From assembly GCA_024760905.1 (NCBI GenBank), contig CM045733.1:20500001-20564000 (forward strand): a stretch of 64,000 nt of DNA, written 5' to 3'. The stretch comes from Plotosus lineatus (lineage: Eukaryota; Chordata; Actinopteri; Siluriformes; Plotosidae). Positions 1 to 10,308 of this stretch are shown in pieces (positions within the stretch are counted from its first letter, which is position 1; every line of letters begins with the position of its first letter). A model generated the notes under the pieces. The model had not been told where the DNA came from, searched no databases, and worked only from the letters and a program-made list of their open reading frames with translations. The position numbers and the translations under genes are program-made.

Positions 1-389
1 TCGTTGTTTATTTTATATTCATAGTCGTCACTTCATGCAAATCAGTTGTGCTGTGCACATGCCTGGACATTTACGGGTGGCTGGCATTCATTAGCATACC
101 CATGCAAATAACAAAATCAGTGTTTCCCAGGCATTTGTAACTCCAGCATAAATTTGTTCTTTGGTTTGGTTTATGCAAACATTTACAAGCAATTTTACTA
201 AACGATGGACAACTGTCTGTTAGGAGGTCCACGGCGAGTTTAAATTAACGTATTTCTTTTACTGCAAACAACAAAAATGGATTCAAGTGAGAAATGGGGA
301 AAAGAAAATCAGTGGAGGATAACAATGTGTACACAGAAGGTTTTCAGTTTCCCGTCCAAAGACATGCCAGTGGGGAGGAGGTGGACGAG

Positions 390-394
<5 letters not shown>
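1..394. other. Intergenic, no gene seen
   Basis: AT-rich single-copy-looking sequence. The open frames that begin near 280 run straight into the CT/GT microsatellite and have low-complexity C-termini, so I do not call a gene. Confidence 0.5.
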
Positions 395-435
<41 letters not shown>

Positions 436-479
436 TCTCTCTCTCTCTCTATCTATCTGTGTGTGTGTGTGTGTGTGTG
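395..479. repeat. (CT)n-(TG)n compound microsatellite
   Basis: A run of CT dinucleotides with one interruption passes into TG repeats. It directly precedes a SINE 3' tail. Confidence 0.95.
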
Positions 480-592
480 ATACCCTGTGATGAACTGGTC
501 TAGGGTTTATTCCTACTATTTGCTTGCTTTTCCCAAAATAGACTCGAGGTCCATCATAACCCTGGCCAGAATAAAGCAGTTGCAAACTGAAC
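480..592 (+). mobile_element. SINE 3' tail remnant (tail L)
   Basis: Resembles the common teleost SINE/LINE tail: 'ccctgtgatgaactggtct' and a diverged 'ccctggccagaataaagcag'. No tRNA-like head precedes it; the microsatellite stands in its place. Confidence 0.55.
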
Positions 593-1235
593 AGCACACC
601 AAAATATAATACTGTATACCATTAGAGCACATTCAGACTGGTTTGAAGCATATTAATACTTTAGCTCTCTCTAGTAGAAACTGGAAAATTGCCACTTTAA
701 GACGTAATGTAATTTACTGGCCTGCAGTATGTCATACTAGCTATTTATATCAGACGTTTTCAAACTTTTTGTGGAAAGACACATTTTTAACATCTTTAAA
801 GGGATGATATTATGCTTTTTTTTCCCCCAAGGTTTTTTGACCCATCAATATTACACAGTGTTGAATAGCTGTGTTACATAACACAAGAGTGTCAGATAAT
901 CAGATTAGATGAGATCGATTCGATAGGTGGTGTGCGCAGCCTTATGATTTATTGCCCTTTACATAGAGTGTACCAATCAGATCTTTGGACACACCCACTC
1001 TTTCTCAGAGAATTAGAAGTATGTCTTTTGACACTATATATGTAAAGGGCAATGATCCCTCACCAGGCAGTTTTTTTTTTTCCTTCTGCTGAACCTATGC
1101 TCCAATCCATTAGCCATAAGTGTACCAAAGAGCTCTGCAGTCAAAATTTTCCATGTAAGTGTGAGGACGGCCATTCAACTTGGAAAGTGGAACATTTATA
1201 AATTTGGGCAATATCCTATGGCTCCTGCCAAGGGA
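593..1235. other. Intergenic with an imperfect inverted repeat
   Basis: No coding signal. It contains an inverted pair, tattgccctttacatag near 950 and tatgtaaagggcaat near 1038, about 70 bases apart, possibly a small degraded foldback element. Confidence 0.4.
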
Positions 1236-1277
1236 CACAGAAGAAGAAGAAGAAGAAGAAGAAGAAGAAGAAGAAGA
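1236..1277. repeat. (GAA)n microsatellite
   Basis: Perfect AGA/GAA triplet run. It creates poly-Glu and poly-Ser open frames that are not genes. Confidence 0.95.
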
Positions 1278-1615
1278 AAATATTGATTTCTCATGTGCAC
1301 AAGAAACTATCTGGGACGCACATAAAAAGTATTGCCTGTGCATGAGAAAGTATAAGCGATGCATATAAATGGAAATATGTGACTTACGTGAGCTGTATTT
1401 TAACCTTGTACTTTCCTTTAAAATACTGCAGCCTGTAAAAACATTATGTTGTCTCCAAAGGACACTTAAAGTGAGTTTTGATGTTTTGTGGTCTGTTTCG
1501 GTGCAGGGGATCCACCAACCTTGATCAGTCCCCTGATCACCTGAAAACCAGAAAAACGAATGATATCAGACAAGCAAAGCTGCAATGTCTATATAGCAAG
1601 TCCAAGGTTAAAATA

Positions 1616-1643
1616 CAGTGTGTGTGTGTGTTAGCTATGGAGG

Positions 1644-1680
<37 letters not shown>
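1616..1680. repeat. (GT)n microsatellite with embedded 19-mer
   Basis: Two GT runs are separated by ttagctatggagggcagtg (1631-1649). The same 19-mer abuts the GT run at 58439, where it lies at the end of a Tc1-like element. This copy may therefore be a solo transposon end. Confidence 0.85.
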
Positions 1681-1682
<2 letters not shown>

Positions 1683-1872
1683 CCCCAGTGCAGCTAACTG
1701 GGTTATCAAAGGCAGGCCATGTCTCTCACTGTCTATGGTGAGATGCATATAAAAGAACCATTGCTCACTTTCATCAAGAGTAGACTGCATCGCTGTCAGC
1801 ATGTTTCTGCCCTGCAATGGCCTAGGTGCCCAAGGTGTACTCTGGATTAAGCAGTTCAGAAAATTAATGTAC
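1681..1872 (+). mobile_element. SINE-1 fragment, tail L
   Basis: Has the SINE-1 body (cagtgcagctaactgggtta, then aaaagaaccattgctcact). It ends with an abbreviated tail L, attaagcagttcagaaaatt. The tRNA-like head is missing; the GT microsatellite replaces it. Confidence 0.85.
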
Positions 1873-1888
1873 GAATATATATATACTA

Positions 1889-1938
<50 letters not shown>

Positions 1939-1939
1939 C
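1873..1939. repeat. (TA)n-(TG)n microsatellite
   Basis: TA dinucleotides passing into TG dinucleotides directly after a SINE-1 tail. Confidence 0.95.
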
Positions 1940-1992
1940 TATCTGTGCATTTGGTACTTCACAGACTTAATCCACCTCTTAATGCCATCACT

Positions 1993-2353
1993 TTTTCTTC
2001 TTTTGATTTCTACTGTTCCCTTTTTCTCAGGGGTCATCACAGCAAATCATCACGTGTTTGATTTAGCATAGATTTTTACATCAGCTGCCCTTCCTGACAC
2101 AACCCTTTACCAAAGGGCAGAAACACACTGACAGCTATGTACAGTATCTACACTTTACGAAAGTCAGCAATGGTTCTTTTACATGAACCTCACACCATAG
2201 ACAGTAAGAGACATGGCCCGCCTTTGATAACCCAGTTAGCTGCACTGGGGGTGGGGTGGACAGTGACCACCTTGTGGAGAGTGAGACTTGAACCCCCAAC
2301 CCTAGGATCAGTGATCCAGCACCCTTTACCCCCAGGCCACCTGCGCCCTTCTG
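1993..2353 (-). mobile_element. SINE-1, full length, tail R
   Basis: On the minus strand it runs from a degraded tRNA-like head (B box in gggttcaagtctcactctcc) through the shared body to an RTE-like tail with gctgtgatgacccctgagaa. A target-site duplication flanks it: aatgccatcact at 1981-1992 and aataccatcact at 2354-2365. It was copied by retrotransposition, probably using RTE-LINE machinery. Confidence 0.9.
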
Positions 2354-2391
2354 AATACCATCACTATCACGCCATAATTATAGAAACTAAT

Positions 2392-2773
2392 GGTAGGCCT
2401 CCGTCAGTCCCAAAGGGCTATGGCTGCACTCTGGCTGGTGATACTCCCCAGGTAGGGGGAGTAATGAGGGACAGGCTGTTACCCAAGCAGCAAGTCCCCC
2501 ATCTCGGCACCACCCGGTGCCACCGGAAGGATCTAATGGAAAGGCAAGTGCCGATACGACTGGGTTCCAGTGCCGCTGCAGGAGAGAATCTATGGTCAAT
2601 TAACCTACAGTGCACGTCTTTGGATTGCGGGAGGAAACCGGAGCACCCGGAGGAAACCCACACAAGCACATGCAAACTCCACACAGAAACGCCCAGGCCA
2701 GGAATTGAACCCGGGCCTTCTTACTGTGAGGCAGACGTGCTAACCACTACGCCGCCGTGCCGCCGTGCCACCA
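2392..2773 (-). mobile_element. SINE-2 (DANA-like head) with unusual body
   Basis: The minus-strand head reads ggcacggcggcgtagtggtt, then gggttcaattcctggcct (B box) and the conserved block for caaactccacacagaaacgc. The second half (2392-2600) lacks the usual DANA tail and carries a different GC-rich sequence that I do not recognise. The duplication atagaaactaat at 2380-2391 and 2774-2785 shows that the whole 382-bp unit was inserted at once. A 219-aa open frame crossing this SINE and the previous one is not a gene. Confidence 0.85.
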
Positions 2774-2785
2774 TAGAAACTAATA

Positions 2786-3450
2786 ATAATGTGTAAAATA
2801 TATCACTAATATACAAAAACACAATATAATAAGATGTGGCTTTGCTGAGAGAGGGACATTTTGTGTATTTCTGCGAGTAACTCGAGACATTGCATAACTC
2901 TCTCCAGCATTAACTGGTAAACGTTCCCGGTAAGTTTGATGTTCAGCCAAATGTAATGAGTGTAAACCTTCCTTCCTCAACTTCTCCTTAGAAATGTAGC
3001 TTTTCTAGAAAAGTCCGTGTTGAAAATGAATTTTGAAGAATGCCTCACACCAATTTAATTTCTCCTTTTCTGTCGACTAATATGTGTGTAAAAAAATCAA
3101 ACGTAAATATATTGTCAATAATAATGATCCCTACAGACGATTCGGCGAGGTTTGCTCTGCCCAAACAATCAGAGAATGGAAAAATGCTGACGTTTCTGTT
3201 GGCCAACTAGCTGGCCCTGTGAGGAGCATCTGAAATCTGATTGGACAAAACCTAACCTCCACATACGTGTACTGAAAGCAGTGCAGCTAAGAGACACTCT
3301 ATGAAATGAAGAGAATAGATTATTTGGAATAAATTAAGACAATTTAATTTAATGTAACAAATGCTAGAATTTAAGTTTAAATGTAGGTCAGTACTTCTGA
3401 TAGTATTTAGGCCAGCAGGGAAGGCTTTGCATGCCTTGAGAGCCCACCAC
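2786..3450. other. Intergenic, no gene seen
   Basis: AT-rich sequence with no splice-bounded coding frame and no recognised repeat. Confidence 0.45.
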
Positions 3451-3455
3451 TGATG

Positions 3456-3514
<59 letters not shown>
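3451..3514. repeat. (CA)n microsatellite
   Basis: About 28 CA units preceded by a short CG/CA mix. Confidence 0.95.
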
Positions 3515-3516
<2 letters not shown>

Positions 3517-3856
3517 TTGGTGTTCAGTAATTTCAGTATGCCTGACACCCACGAAATTGTTTCTACACTTTTGACTGGAACTGTATATAATATACATAGC
3601 TGATACGTTTAACTTACGGAAATAGCATGAATCTGCTTTCATTGTAAGAATTTTAACTGTGCCCATGCACGAAAGAAAATAAATTGTATGTATTGACAGT
3701 CATGTGTAATAATATTTAAGTGCTGGAATTTGACTCAGTATGAATTGGAGAAAAAGGATAAAGTTGAAGTCCTGCCCCTGTACTTGGAAAATGTTTTTTT
3801 TTTTTGTTTGTTTGGTTTTTTTTTTGGAGAGGAAATGAATGATGCAATAGCGAGAG

Positions 3857-4212
3857 GGCAGTGGTGGCTTGGTGGTTAAGGGTGCGGGATCACTGATCCT
3901 AAGGTTGGGGGTTCGAGTCCCACTCTCCACAAGGTTGTCACTGTCTCTCCTCTCCTCCCCCCCCTCCCCCCCAGTGCAGCTAACTAGGTTATCAAAGGCC
4001 GGCCATGCCTCTGACTGTCTATGGTGTGAGGTTCATGTAAAAGAACCATTGCTGACTTTCGTAAAGAATAGGTTGCATAGCCATCAGCGTCTTTCTGCCC
4101 CTTGCTAAACGGTTGTGTCAGGAAGGGTGTCCGACGTAAAAACCTACACCAAATCAAATATGCGAATCAGATGATTCGCTGTGGCAACCCCTGAAAAAAA
4201 AGTGGAAAAGAA
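3857..4212 (+). mobile_element. SINE-1, full length, tail R
   Basis: Begins ggcagtggtggcttggtggt with B box gggttcgagtcccactctcc. It passes through a C-rich spacer, the body, and a tail with gatgattcgctgtggcaacc and aaaagaag, which is the RTE 3' terminus. The 20-base duplication gaatgatgcaatagcgagag (3837-3856) reappears at 4213-4232 with one change. This is one of the clearest copies and is fairly young. Confidence 0.95.
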
Positions 4213-4545
4213 GAATGATACAATAGCGAGAGATAATTACTTTTTTTGATTCTTGTATGAATTGTGTCATAAATTATAGGCAGCATTTGCCGATTAAAAT
4301 ATTTATTTTCCAAATCTGGAAAGTCACAGATTGTCATAAAACAGTAGTGCAGTTCTTTTGCTCAATGAGTGTAAACTAGTATCTCTCATCTCATACCATA
4401 GATGCCATCATGGTACAGCTCACATCTGTCTTTCAGAGCGAGAGGGAAAAGTTTAAAACTGTGAAAACTTTATACTAGTCACTTGAGAGACAACTGAAAA
4501 AAGAGGGTTAGTTTTGTGAAAGCTGGAGGACTGGATGAACAAGGT

Positions 4546-4760
4546 CTCGCTGACGTCAATCAGCCTTTGGGTTTGTCGTCCTACATGTTCTACAGTCACA
4601 TACTTCACCAGTTTCAGGAAAAAAACGCAGCTTTCTTGACAGAATTATGGTTATAAACTGGCAGGCATGACATCTGTATATCATGACACCATTCAAAAGA
4701 GGGGGAAAGTGATGTGCTCCTATGAATGTGGAAGTGGGGGGGCGGGATTAGTCATAACGT
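4546..4760 (+). promoter_or_regulatory. Candidate tmem168 promoter
   Basis: Contains a full palindromic CRE, TGACGTCA (4551-4558), overlapping an inverted CCAAT box (tcaatcag); a GC box, ggggggcggga (4735-4745); and a half CRE, taacgtca (4757-4764). The spacing fits a TATA-less housekeeping promoter for the downstream non-coding exon. This is inferred from motifs and position only, with no transcript evidence. Confidence 0.45.
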
Positions 4761-4779
4761 CAAGGCGCCCATCACCTCA

Positions 4780-4897
4780 ATCCATTGATCGACATTTTCG
4801 AACAGTTTTCATTATGTTTGACCCTCATCGGCTACCGTCGTTACGAGTGCGGAACTATGGATCCCAGGAAGAGAAGAACTTTGCTTTGTGAATAGAG
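4780..4897 (+). other. Candidate non-coding first exon of tmem168
   Basis: Sequence richer in CpG than its surroundings ends at a good donor (aatagag|gtaaattta, intron from 4898). It would splice to the acceptor at 6791-6794 (gtgtttttgcag), 115 bases upstream of the start codon. The 5' boundary is a guess. An alternative is that transcription starts nearer the coding exon. Confidence 0.4.
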
Positions 4898-5431
4898 GTA
4901 AATTTAGTGATATATGACACGGTTTCTGATCAAAATCATCAGTTTAATACAAATAGGTTTAAACTGACCTCGTCAATCTTTTGAATGTGTTGTAAAAAAG
5001 CTGCGGCGGATAAGCTGTTAGCTAATAGTTGTACAAAAACCCTTGTTATGGGTCGCATCCTAAACTGGCAACGTAGTAGTATAATAAGTGCACTTTGTGT
5101 GGTATTAGCTAGTTATTTCTGTTTCAAGTGTAGTTCACTTTGTTTCCAACACGTAGGCATTTGAAATCCAGCCGTAATGTTAGCCGGTTAGTGAGTCGAT
5201 GTGGCAGTTAGGAGGAGTTTGTTGAGATAATTTTTTTGTTTTGCAACAAATTCAAGTAACACGCAGGGAGACAAACAATATTTTAAATGTAAACGTAAAT
5301 TATGTTTATGGGTACGTTTTCAAATGTGTTGTTATTTGCAATCGCTGGCTTGCTAGTTCATCCGGGGTATGGCAATTAGATGATGATAATAGAAGAATAT
5401 TTTATGATTTCTTGCTGCTCCAAATTGCCCC

Positions 5432-5600
5432 GAGGTGTGTGTGTGTGTGTGGATGGTTTTGTGTGTGATAGCCCTGTGATGGTCTCATGACCTGTTCAGA
5501 ATGTACCCCGACTTCGCCCAGTGTAGGCTAAAATAGGCTTCAGCCTTCCTACTGCACTGATAGGATTAAGTGGTTTGGCGAATGATTGAATGAATGATCA
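5432..5600 (+). mobile_element. (TG)n plus SINE tail L remnant
   Basis: A short TG run, then gccctgtgatggtctcatga through ggattaagtggtttggcgaa and (gaat)n. This is the usual teleost SINE/LINE 3' tail without a head. Confidence 0.65.
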
Positions 5601-5637
5601 CACATATCTGAGGTTAAACATGAACATATCCCTAATG

Positions 5638-6058
5638 CAGTGCTTCTCAAATAGGGGGGCGCAGTATGATGCCAGAGGGGAGCACATATGACCCTGGGGA
5701 ACATGCTTTTCTGGAATGGTGTACGAGCATTAAGTGTAATTGCACCTCCACTCCAGTAGTTGGCAATGGCGCTCTCATTGTTGTGCTATGGTGTAGTGGT
5801 TCTTCGCACTCGCGAACGACATGAAGGGTAAACCAGTGGTCCCCAACCCCCGGGCCGCGCGGACCGGTACCCGTCCGTGGATCAATTAGTACCGGGCCGC
5901 ACAAGAAATAATTATTTATTTCTGTTTTATTTATTATCTGAGTCTGAATGATCTTTTATTTTTGAAAAAAAAAACCTTTTATTTTGAAAATGAAGGGATT
6001 TGGGTGAGACTGAGCCTGAGCCTTCATTCTCCCAGCTGGTGCACCATCACCTGTGGGC

Positions 6059-6090
<32 letters not shown>

Positions 6091-6648
6091 TTTGTTTGTT
6101 TTTAAGAAGTCGAGCCCAATTAAAAATGTAACGCTTAATCCTGATGGAGGCTGGCGCACATCTCAGCTGACTCTGGGCAAGGGTGGGGTATTATATTTAC
6201 AATATAAACTAGCTACCCCCCCCCCCCCCCAACTGCGGTAAAATTGTCAAGCGTTGACCGGTCCACGGTGATAAAAAGGTTGGAGACTACTGCAGTAAAC
6301 AACCCCTCAAGAAACAACATGAGAAAATTTCTAACAATAACGAAGAGAAATGTGGAGAGGGAAGGAGATTTTAAGATATACATAAGTTGAATGCGTTTAA
6401 ATAAGATAAATATGTATATATTTTTTAATTTCAGGCACATTGATGCACTTTACTTTTTTGTAAGTTGAACTATATTTCTTTATATATATATTTTTAATGT
6501 TAATAAAGATACAATGTTATACATAGGTGTACTAATAACAATTTTATAGACAAATAATACTATTTATAGTCGCTCGCGGAGCGGTGGGGGGGGTGAATGT
6601 TTCTTTCTTCCTAGAGGGGGCGCCACAGAAAATATTTGAGAAGCACTG
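5638..6648 (+). mobile_element. hAT non-autonomous element hA (host of nested insertion)
   Basis: Terminal repeats are cagtgcttctcaaatagg and tatttgagaagcactg. An exact 8-bp target duplication, ccctaatg, lies at 5630-5637 and 6649-6656, diagnostic of hAT. It has no transposase. Related copies lie at 17851-18424 and 42628-43150. The body is split by a second hAT element at 5834-6292. It lies in the putative 5'-UTR intron of tmem168, ending about 150 bp before the acceptor. Confidence 0.92.
5834..6292 (+). mobile_element. Second hAT-type MITE nested in hA
   Basis: Starts cagtggtccccaacccccgg and ends ggttggagactactg, termini typical of Charlie-like hAT elements. Flanked by an imperfect 8-bp duplication (gggtaaac 5826-5833, cagtaaac 6293-6300). 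The subterminal parts are GC-rich, including ggaccggtacccgtccgtgg, and the centre has poly-T (6060-6089) and poly-C runs. Removing it restores the sequence seen in the uninterrupted hA copies. Confidence 0.88.
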
Positions 6649-6794
6649 CCCTAATGAGAAACCACAGGCGACACTTATAAGAGATGATAACACGATGAAA
6701 CACTCAAAGGAACCTGATGTATGTGTAAATAAAGTGTCTGCCATACTTGATTTGATGCCTCGCTGAAGCCACATTTCTTTACGTGTTTTTGCAG

Positions 6795-6909
6795 TGATGA
6801 TGAGATTTTCGTCAGAAACGAAAGTGCTAGGCTCCTGCAAACTGCTGTGAAGAAGGAGTGAAGTCTGAGGATCGAAACCTGGAATTTGCTTTTCCAGAAT
6901 AAAGACACA
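6795..6909 (+). other. tmem168: tmem168 5' UTR segment of exon 2
   Basis: Lies between the acceptor gtgtttttgcag (ending 6794) and the ATG at 6910. The boundary is inferred. The upstream in-frame codon at 6886 is TTG, not ATG, so translation most likely begins at 6910. Confidence 0.45.
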
Positions 6910-7995
6910 ATGACTGCTGAGGAGTCAGGCAACGAGGTGGACATGTGGTCGTCCATCCGCTGCCTGGGATACTTGTCCAGTGTAAACCTGCTGGTGGCTG
7001 TGTGTCTGGGCATGTACGTACGATGGGAGCACACCTCTGAAGCTACAATCCTGGTCATCTTCATTCTAGGCCTCTTTGTTTTGGGCCTGTCCAGCATCCT
7101 GTATTATTATTTCTCCATGGAGTGGGCCAGCCTGAGCCTGTTCCACCTCTGGTTTGGCTTTCTACAGGGTCTCTTGTGCTTCCTGAACAGCTTGGCTTTG
7201 GAGAATGATGTGAAGGAACGTGTGACAAATTACCTGCTACTGGCTAGTGTGGGTATACGCTGTTTGTGGGCACTGACCGACCGCATTTGTGGCAGCACCA
7301 GCACCCCAAGAGCTGTACTCTCATCAGCCGAGGCTCTAGAGCTGCTTGGTTTTGCTGTAGCCAGCACCACTATGGTCCTTTACAAATCACTGGCAATCAT
7401 TACCCTTCTGGTTGCTTTAGGAGTCATTATGATAGACCTGCGTATGAAGTCTCTCTTGGCTCTTCCCAATCTTATCTGCTTTACTGTAGTGACCTCAATC
7501 ACCTTCTTCCAGGCTCTAAAGGTCCAGGCTAACCCATTTGCTCTGGGCTGTTACCTTGGACGGCTCATTTGTGAACCCCTGCTAGATGTGTACTTCGGTA
7601 CCCTTTCAGTGACTGAGCGCTGGATGCCCTTTTTATCAGCAGGCAGCCTGTGGCGAAGACTGTCTCTCTTCCCATTGAGCTTTGTGGAGCTGGGGTTCTT
7701 TGTGCTCTGTGCCCTGAAACTGGGTCATCTGGAATTTTGGTATCTCGTTATCCCTGGATTTTGTGTGTTTGGCCTCTTCTGGGTGCTTTGCCACATGGTG
7801 GGCCTGGTCACATTGTGGGGCTTCCACACCAAGATCAGTGAGTCCCAGAAATTACAGGCCGCGCATCGCTCAGACAAGCGCAGTCTAGACAGGATCATGG
7901 CTTCCAGAGGAGTGCGCCATTTCTGCATAATCTCTGAACGCCTGCTGTTTTTCTCCCTGCTCTCAACTCTCATCCTTGGGACAGTGTCCTGGCAG
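6910..7995 (+). CDS. tmem168: tmem168 coding exon 1
   Basis: Encodes residues 1-362, most of the membrane part, ending ..GTVSWQ at a phase-0 donor (ctggcag|gtaactgag). The ATG at 6910 is chosen because it is the first ATG in frame and is followed by the conserved start of the family (SSIRCLGYL, then [15 protein letters not shown]). The second ATG, codon 12, is a possible alternative start. Codon use is clearly richer in GC than the flanks. Confidence 0.95.
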
Positions 7996-10247
7996 GTAAC
8001 TGAGTTGCGTAGCTGAAGGATTTTTGTCATATTAATCAGATAATTAATGGAAACACTTAGATTGTGGCAGTAAATATGTCATGAAAAGAAGAGATAATTA
8101 TACAGCTTTTAATATTTGTTTTTTTCCCTATAGTTTGTTCAGTCATTATATTTCTTGGTGGTATGCAGTTGATACAGGGTCATTCTGTGCAAAATCAATC
8201 AAATTTCCAAAATCTTCCCAGGTGACAGTCTCAGATTTTTATGATTTTTTTTTTTCTAAGTACCTCCATATGTCTGAAAGTATGCAAAATAGCTAAAACA
8301 ATACATGCTTTAATAAAGCAAAACATACTTTATTCCTAATAATTTCACAGAAATACATTTTGAAATAGGGTACCCTCAACCCAAATTTTACCCGCGAGTG
8401 AAATTTGAGCATCTTTGCATTTTCAAAAGGCAATATCTTGACAACAAATTCATATACGGACCTGAAATTTGGATGGGCAATATTTGGAAACTCAACTGAG
8501 CGAAAAGGATTTCAAAAATAACAATTTGTATATTTTCATTTTTGATCCATCACACATATGGCAATTTCTTATTTTATTTTATTTTTTTGTAAAAGTAGAC
8601 ATACCTACTGAGAAGCAAATATAAGGCATAAGGCTTATAATGTAGATTTCATATATATAATATATACATACACAGTGGTACCTCACCTTACGAAATTAAT
8701 CCATTCCAGAGCTTTTTTCGTAACCTGCATTTTTCATAAGTTGAACCGCATTTTCCATGTAAAACATGTGATTTGTACAAAGGCTCCCAATACTACCCCT
8801 AAACCGTTTAAAAATTATAAAAGCATGCCTTTTCAGACCTCCTTCTGCTTCAATATCGTACCGATGGTAGACGGGTTTGGCCATATTCCTTTGTGATATC
8901 ACTCGAACCCATTTCTTCTTCTCACTCCGGAAATCACACGCATGTGTTGACCATGTCTTCTTAGCAGAGTTATAGTCTTAAATTACAAATGTTTATGGAA
9001 TTTTAAAAGCCTGAGTCAAGAAATAAAGTATGAAACAAGAGAAACTCTGTCTTTTACACAAAAAGCATCACGGTTTATTCAGCTCTATAATAGGTAATGG
9101 GAGGTAGCTGCGTCATTCCTCCTAGGCAATGGGATCCCTGTCCAAGATGGCGTCAGGTGGATATTTCCAAGATGGCGCTCGAGTGAAGGCGACATGAACA
9201 ACAGCTCAGTTGTTAGCCAATGGGAGGCCAGCAGGGTGGGTTGAATGTTTGAATGGCGCGTTTTTTCGATTTTACAGTTTTTTTTTTTTTTTTTTTTTCA
9301 AATTTTGAGTTTAGACGTACCTATGTAGTACGCTGACGTAATGACACTGCGTCCATTGTTTACAAATGACGGACTGAACATGCCCCTCCTTCTTCCCAGT
9401 TCAGTTTTATATATATTTATATATAACATATATAGATAGATAGATATATCTCAGTTAAATAGCGTGTTACCCTTATGTTAAGACGTCGTCTCTGATCTTT
9501 GTGTTTGGTCAGAAACATAAGCCTACTAGCATGGTGCAACTCTCATACACAGAGATGAATTAACTATCTGCTCGGATCGGCGCAATCTAAAATGCATACT
9601 CAGTTAAGCAAAGAGAGTTGTAAAACGAATGAAAACTCGAATCCATAAAAGAAAGAGAACTGTCCGTTCTGCTGGTGATTCACATCAGTGCAGGCTGAGT
9701 ACTAAACCAGTATTCAACAGCGCCCTTGCTCACTTGAAAGACCGGAAGTTCGTATAAACCACGCTGTGTGTCAAGCACAAATAAGTAAACTACTTTCCGT
9801 GTTGAGCGCCTCACATATTGTAAGCGTTGATTAGCTGTTTTAAGCTTCATGTAAAGTGACTCGGCTCAGCTTCATATAAAGTGACCATCTGTCGACCATC
9901 GGAACCATTTACAAGCAGAAAGATCGCATCATAGAGAATGTTAAAGGTTATATTTGATAGTGTATTTGATATTTGATGAGTGAATTTGATTAAAATTTAT
10001 CTATTTGAAATTATTTTGCTTGATTTTAATTTATTTTTAATTAATGCTGATATTATTTGATATATTTGATATTATTTTACAATGTTATGTTTATAATAAT
10101 TGATTTAGGGGTGTTCTATGAGATACGGTAATGGTATTTACGGATGTATAGTACAGTATGAGTGTCATACGTCACACGTCATACGTCACTGTAACAACTT
10201 GCGTTCGGCCATCCGGAACCAATTAAAAATGTGAGTCGGGGAGCGTC

Positions 10248-10308
<61 letters not shown>

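Noticed and set aside
283..597. Ser/Leu- and Arg/Glu-rich frames at 277-597, 1110-1368, 53143-53220
   Set aside because: Translations of simple repeats.
2137..2796. 219-aa open frame
   Set aside because: It runs across two SINEs (SINE-1 at 1993-2353 and the SINE-2 unit at 2392-2773); no homology or splice signals.
3857..3930. tRNA gene-like sequence (A and B box, cloverleaf-like)
   Set aside because: Recurs many times as the head of SINE-1, with body and tail attached. The same holds for the other SINE heads (14536, 19442, 38505, 44211, 55778). No independent tRNA gene seen.
6886..6909. Extended tmem168 N-terminus starting at 6886
   Set aside because: The codon at 6886 is TTG; the first ATG is at 6910.
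7725..8030. Minus-strand frames overlapping tmem168 exon 1
   Set aside because: Shadows of the conserved sense exon.
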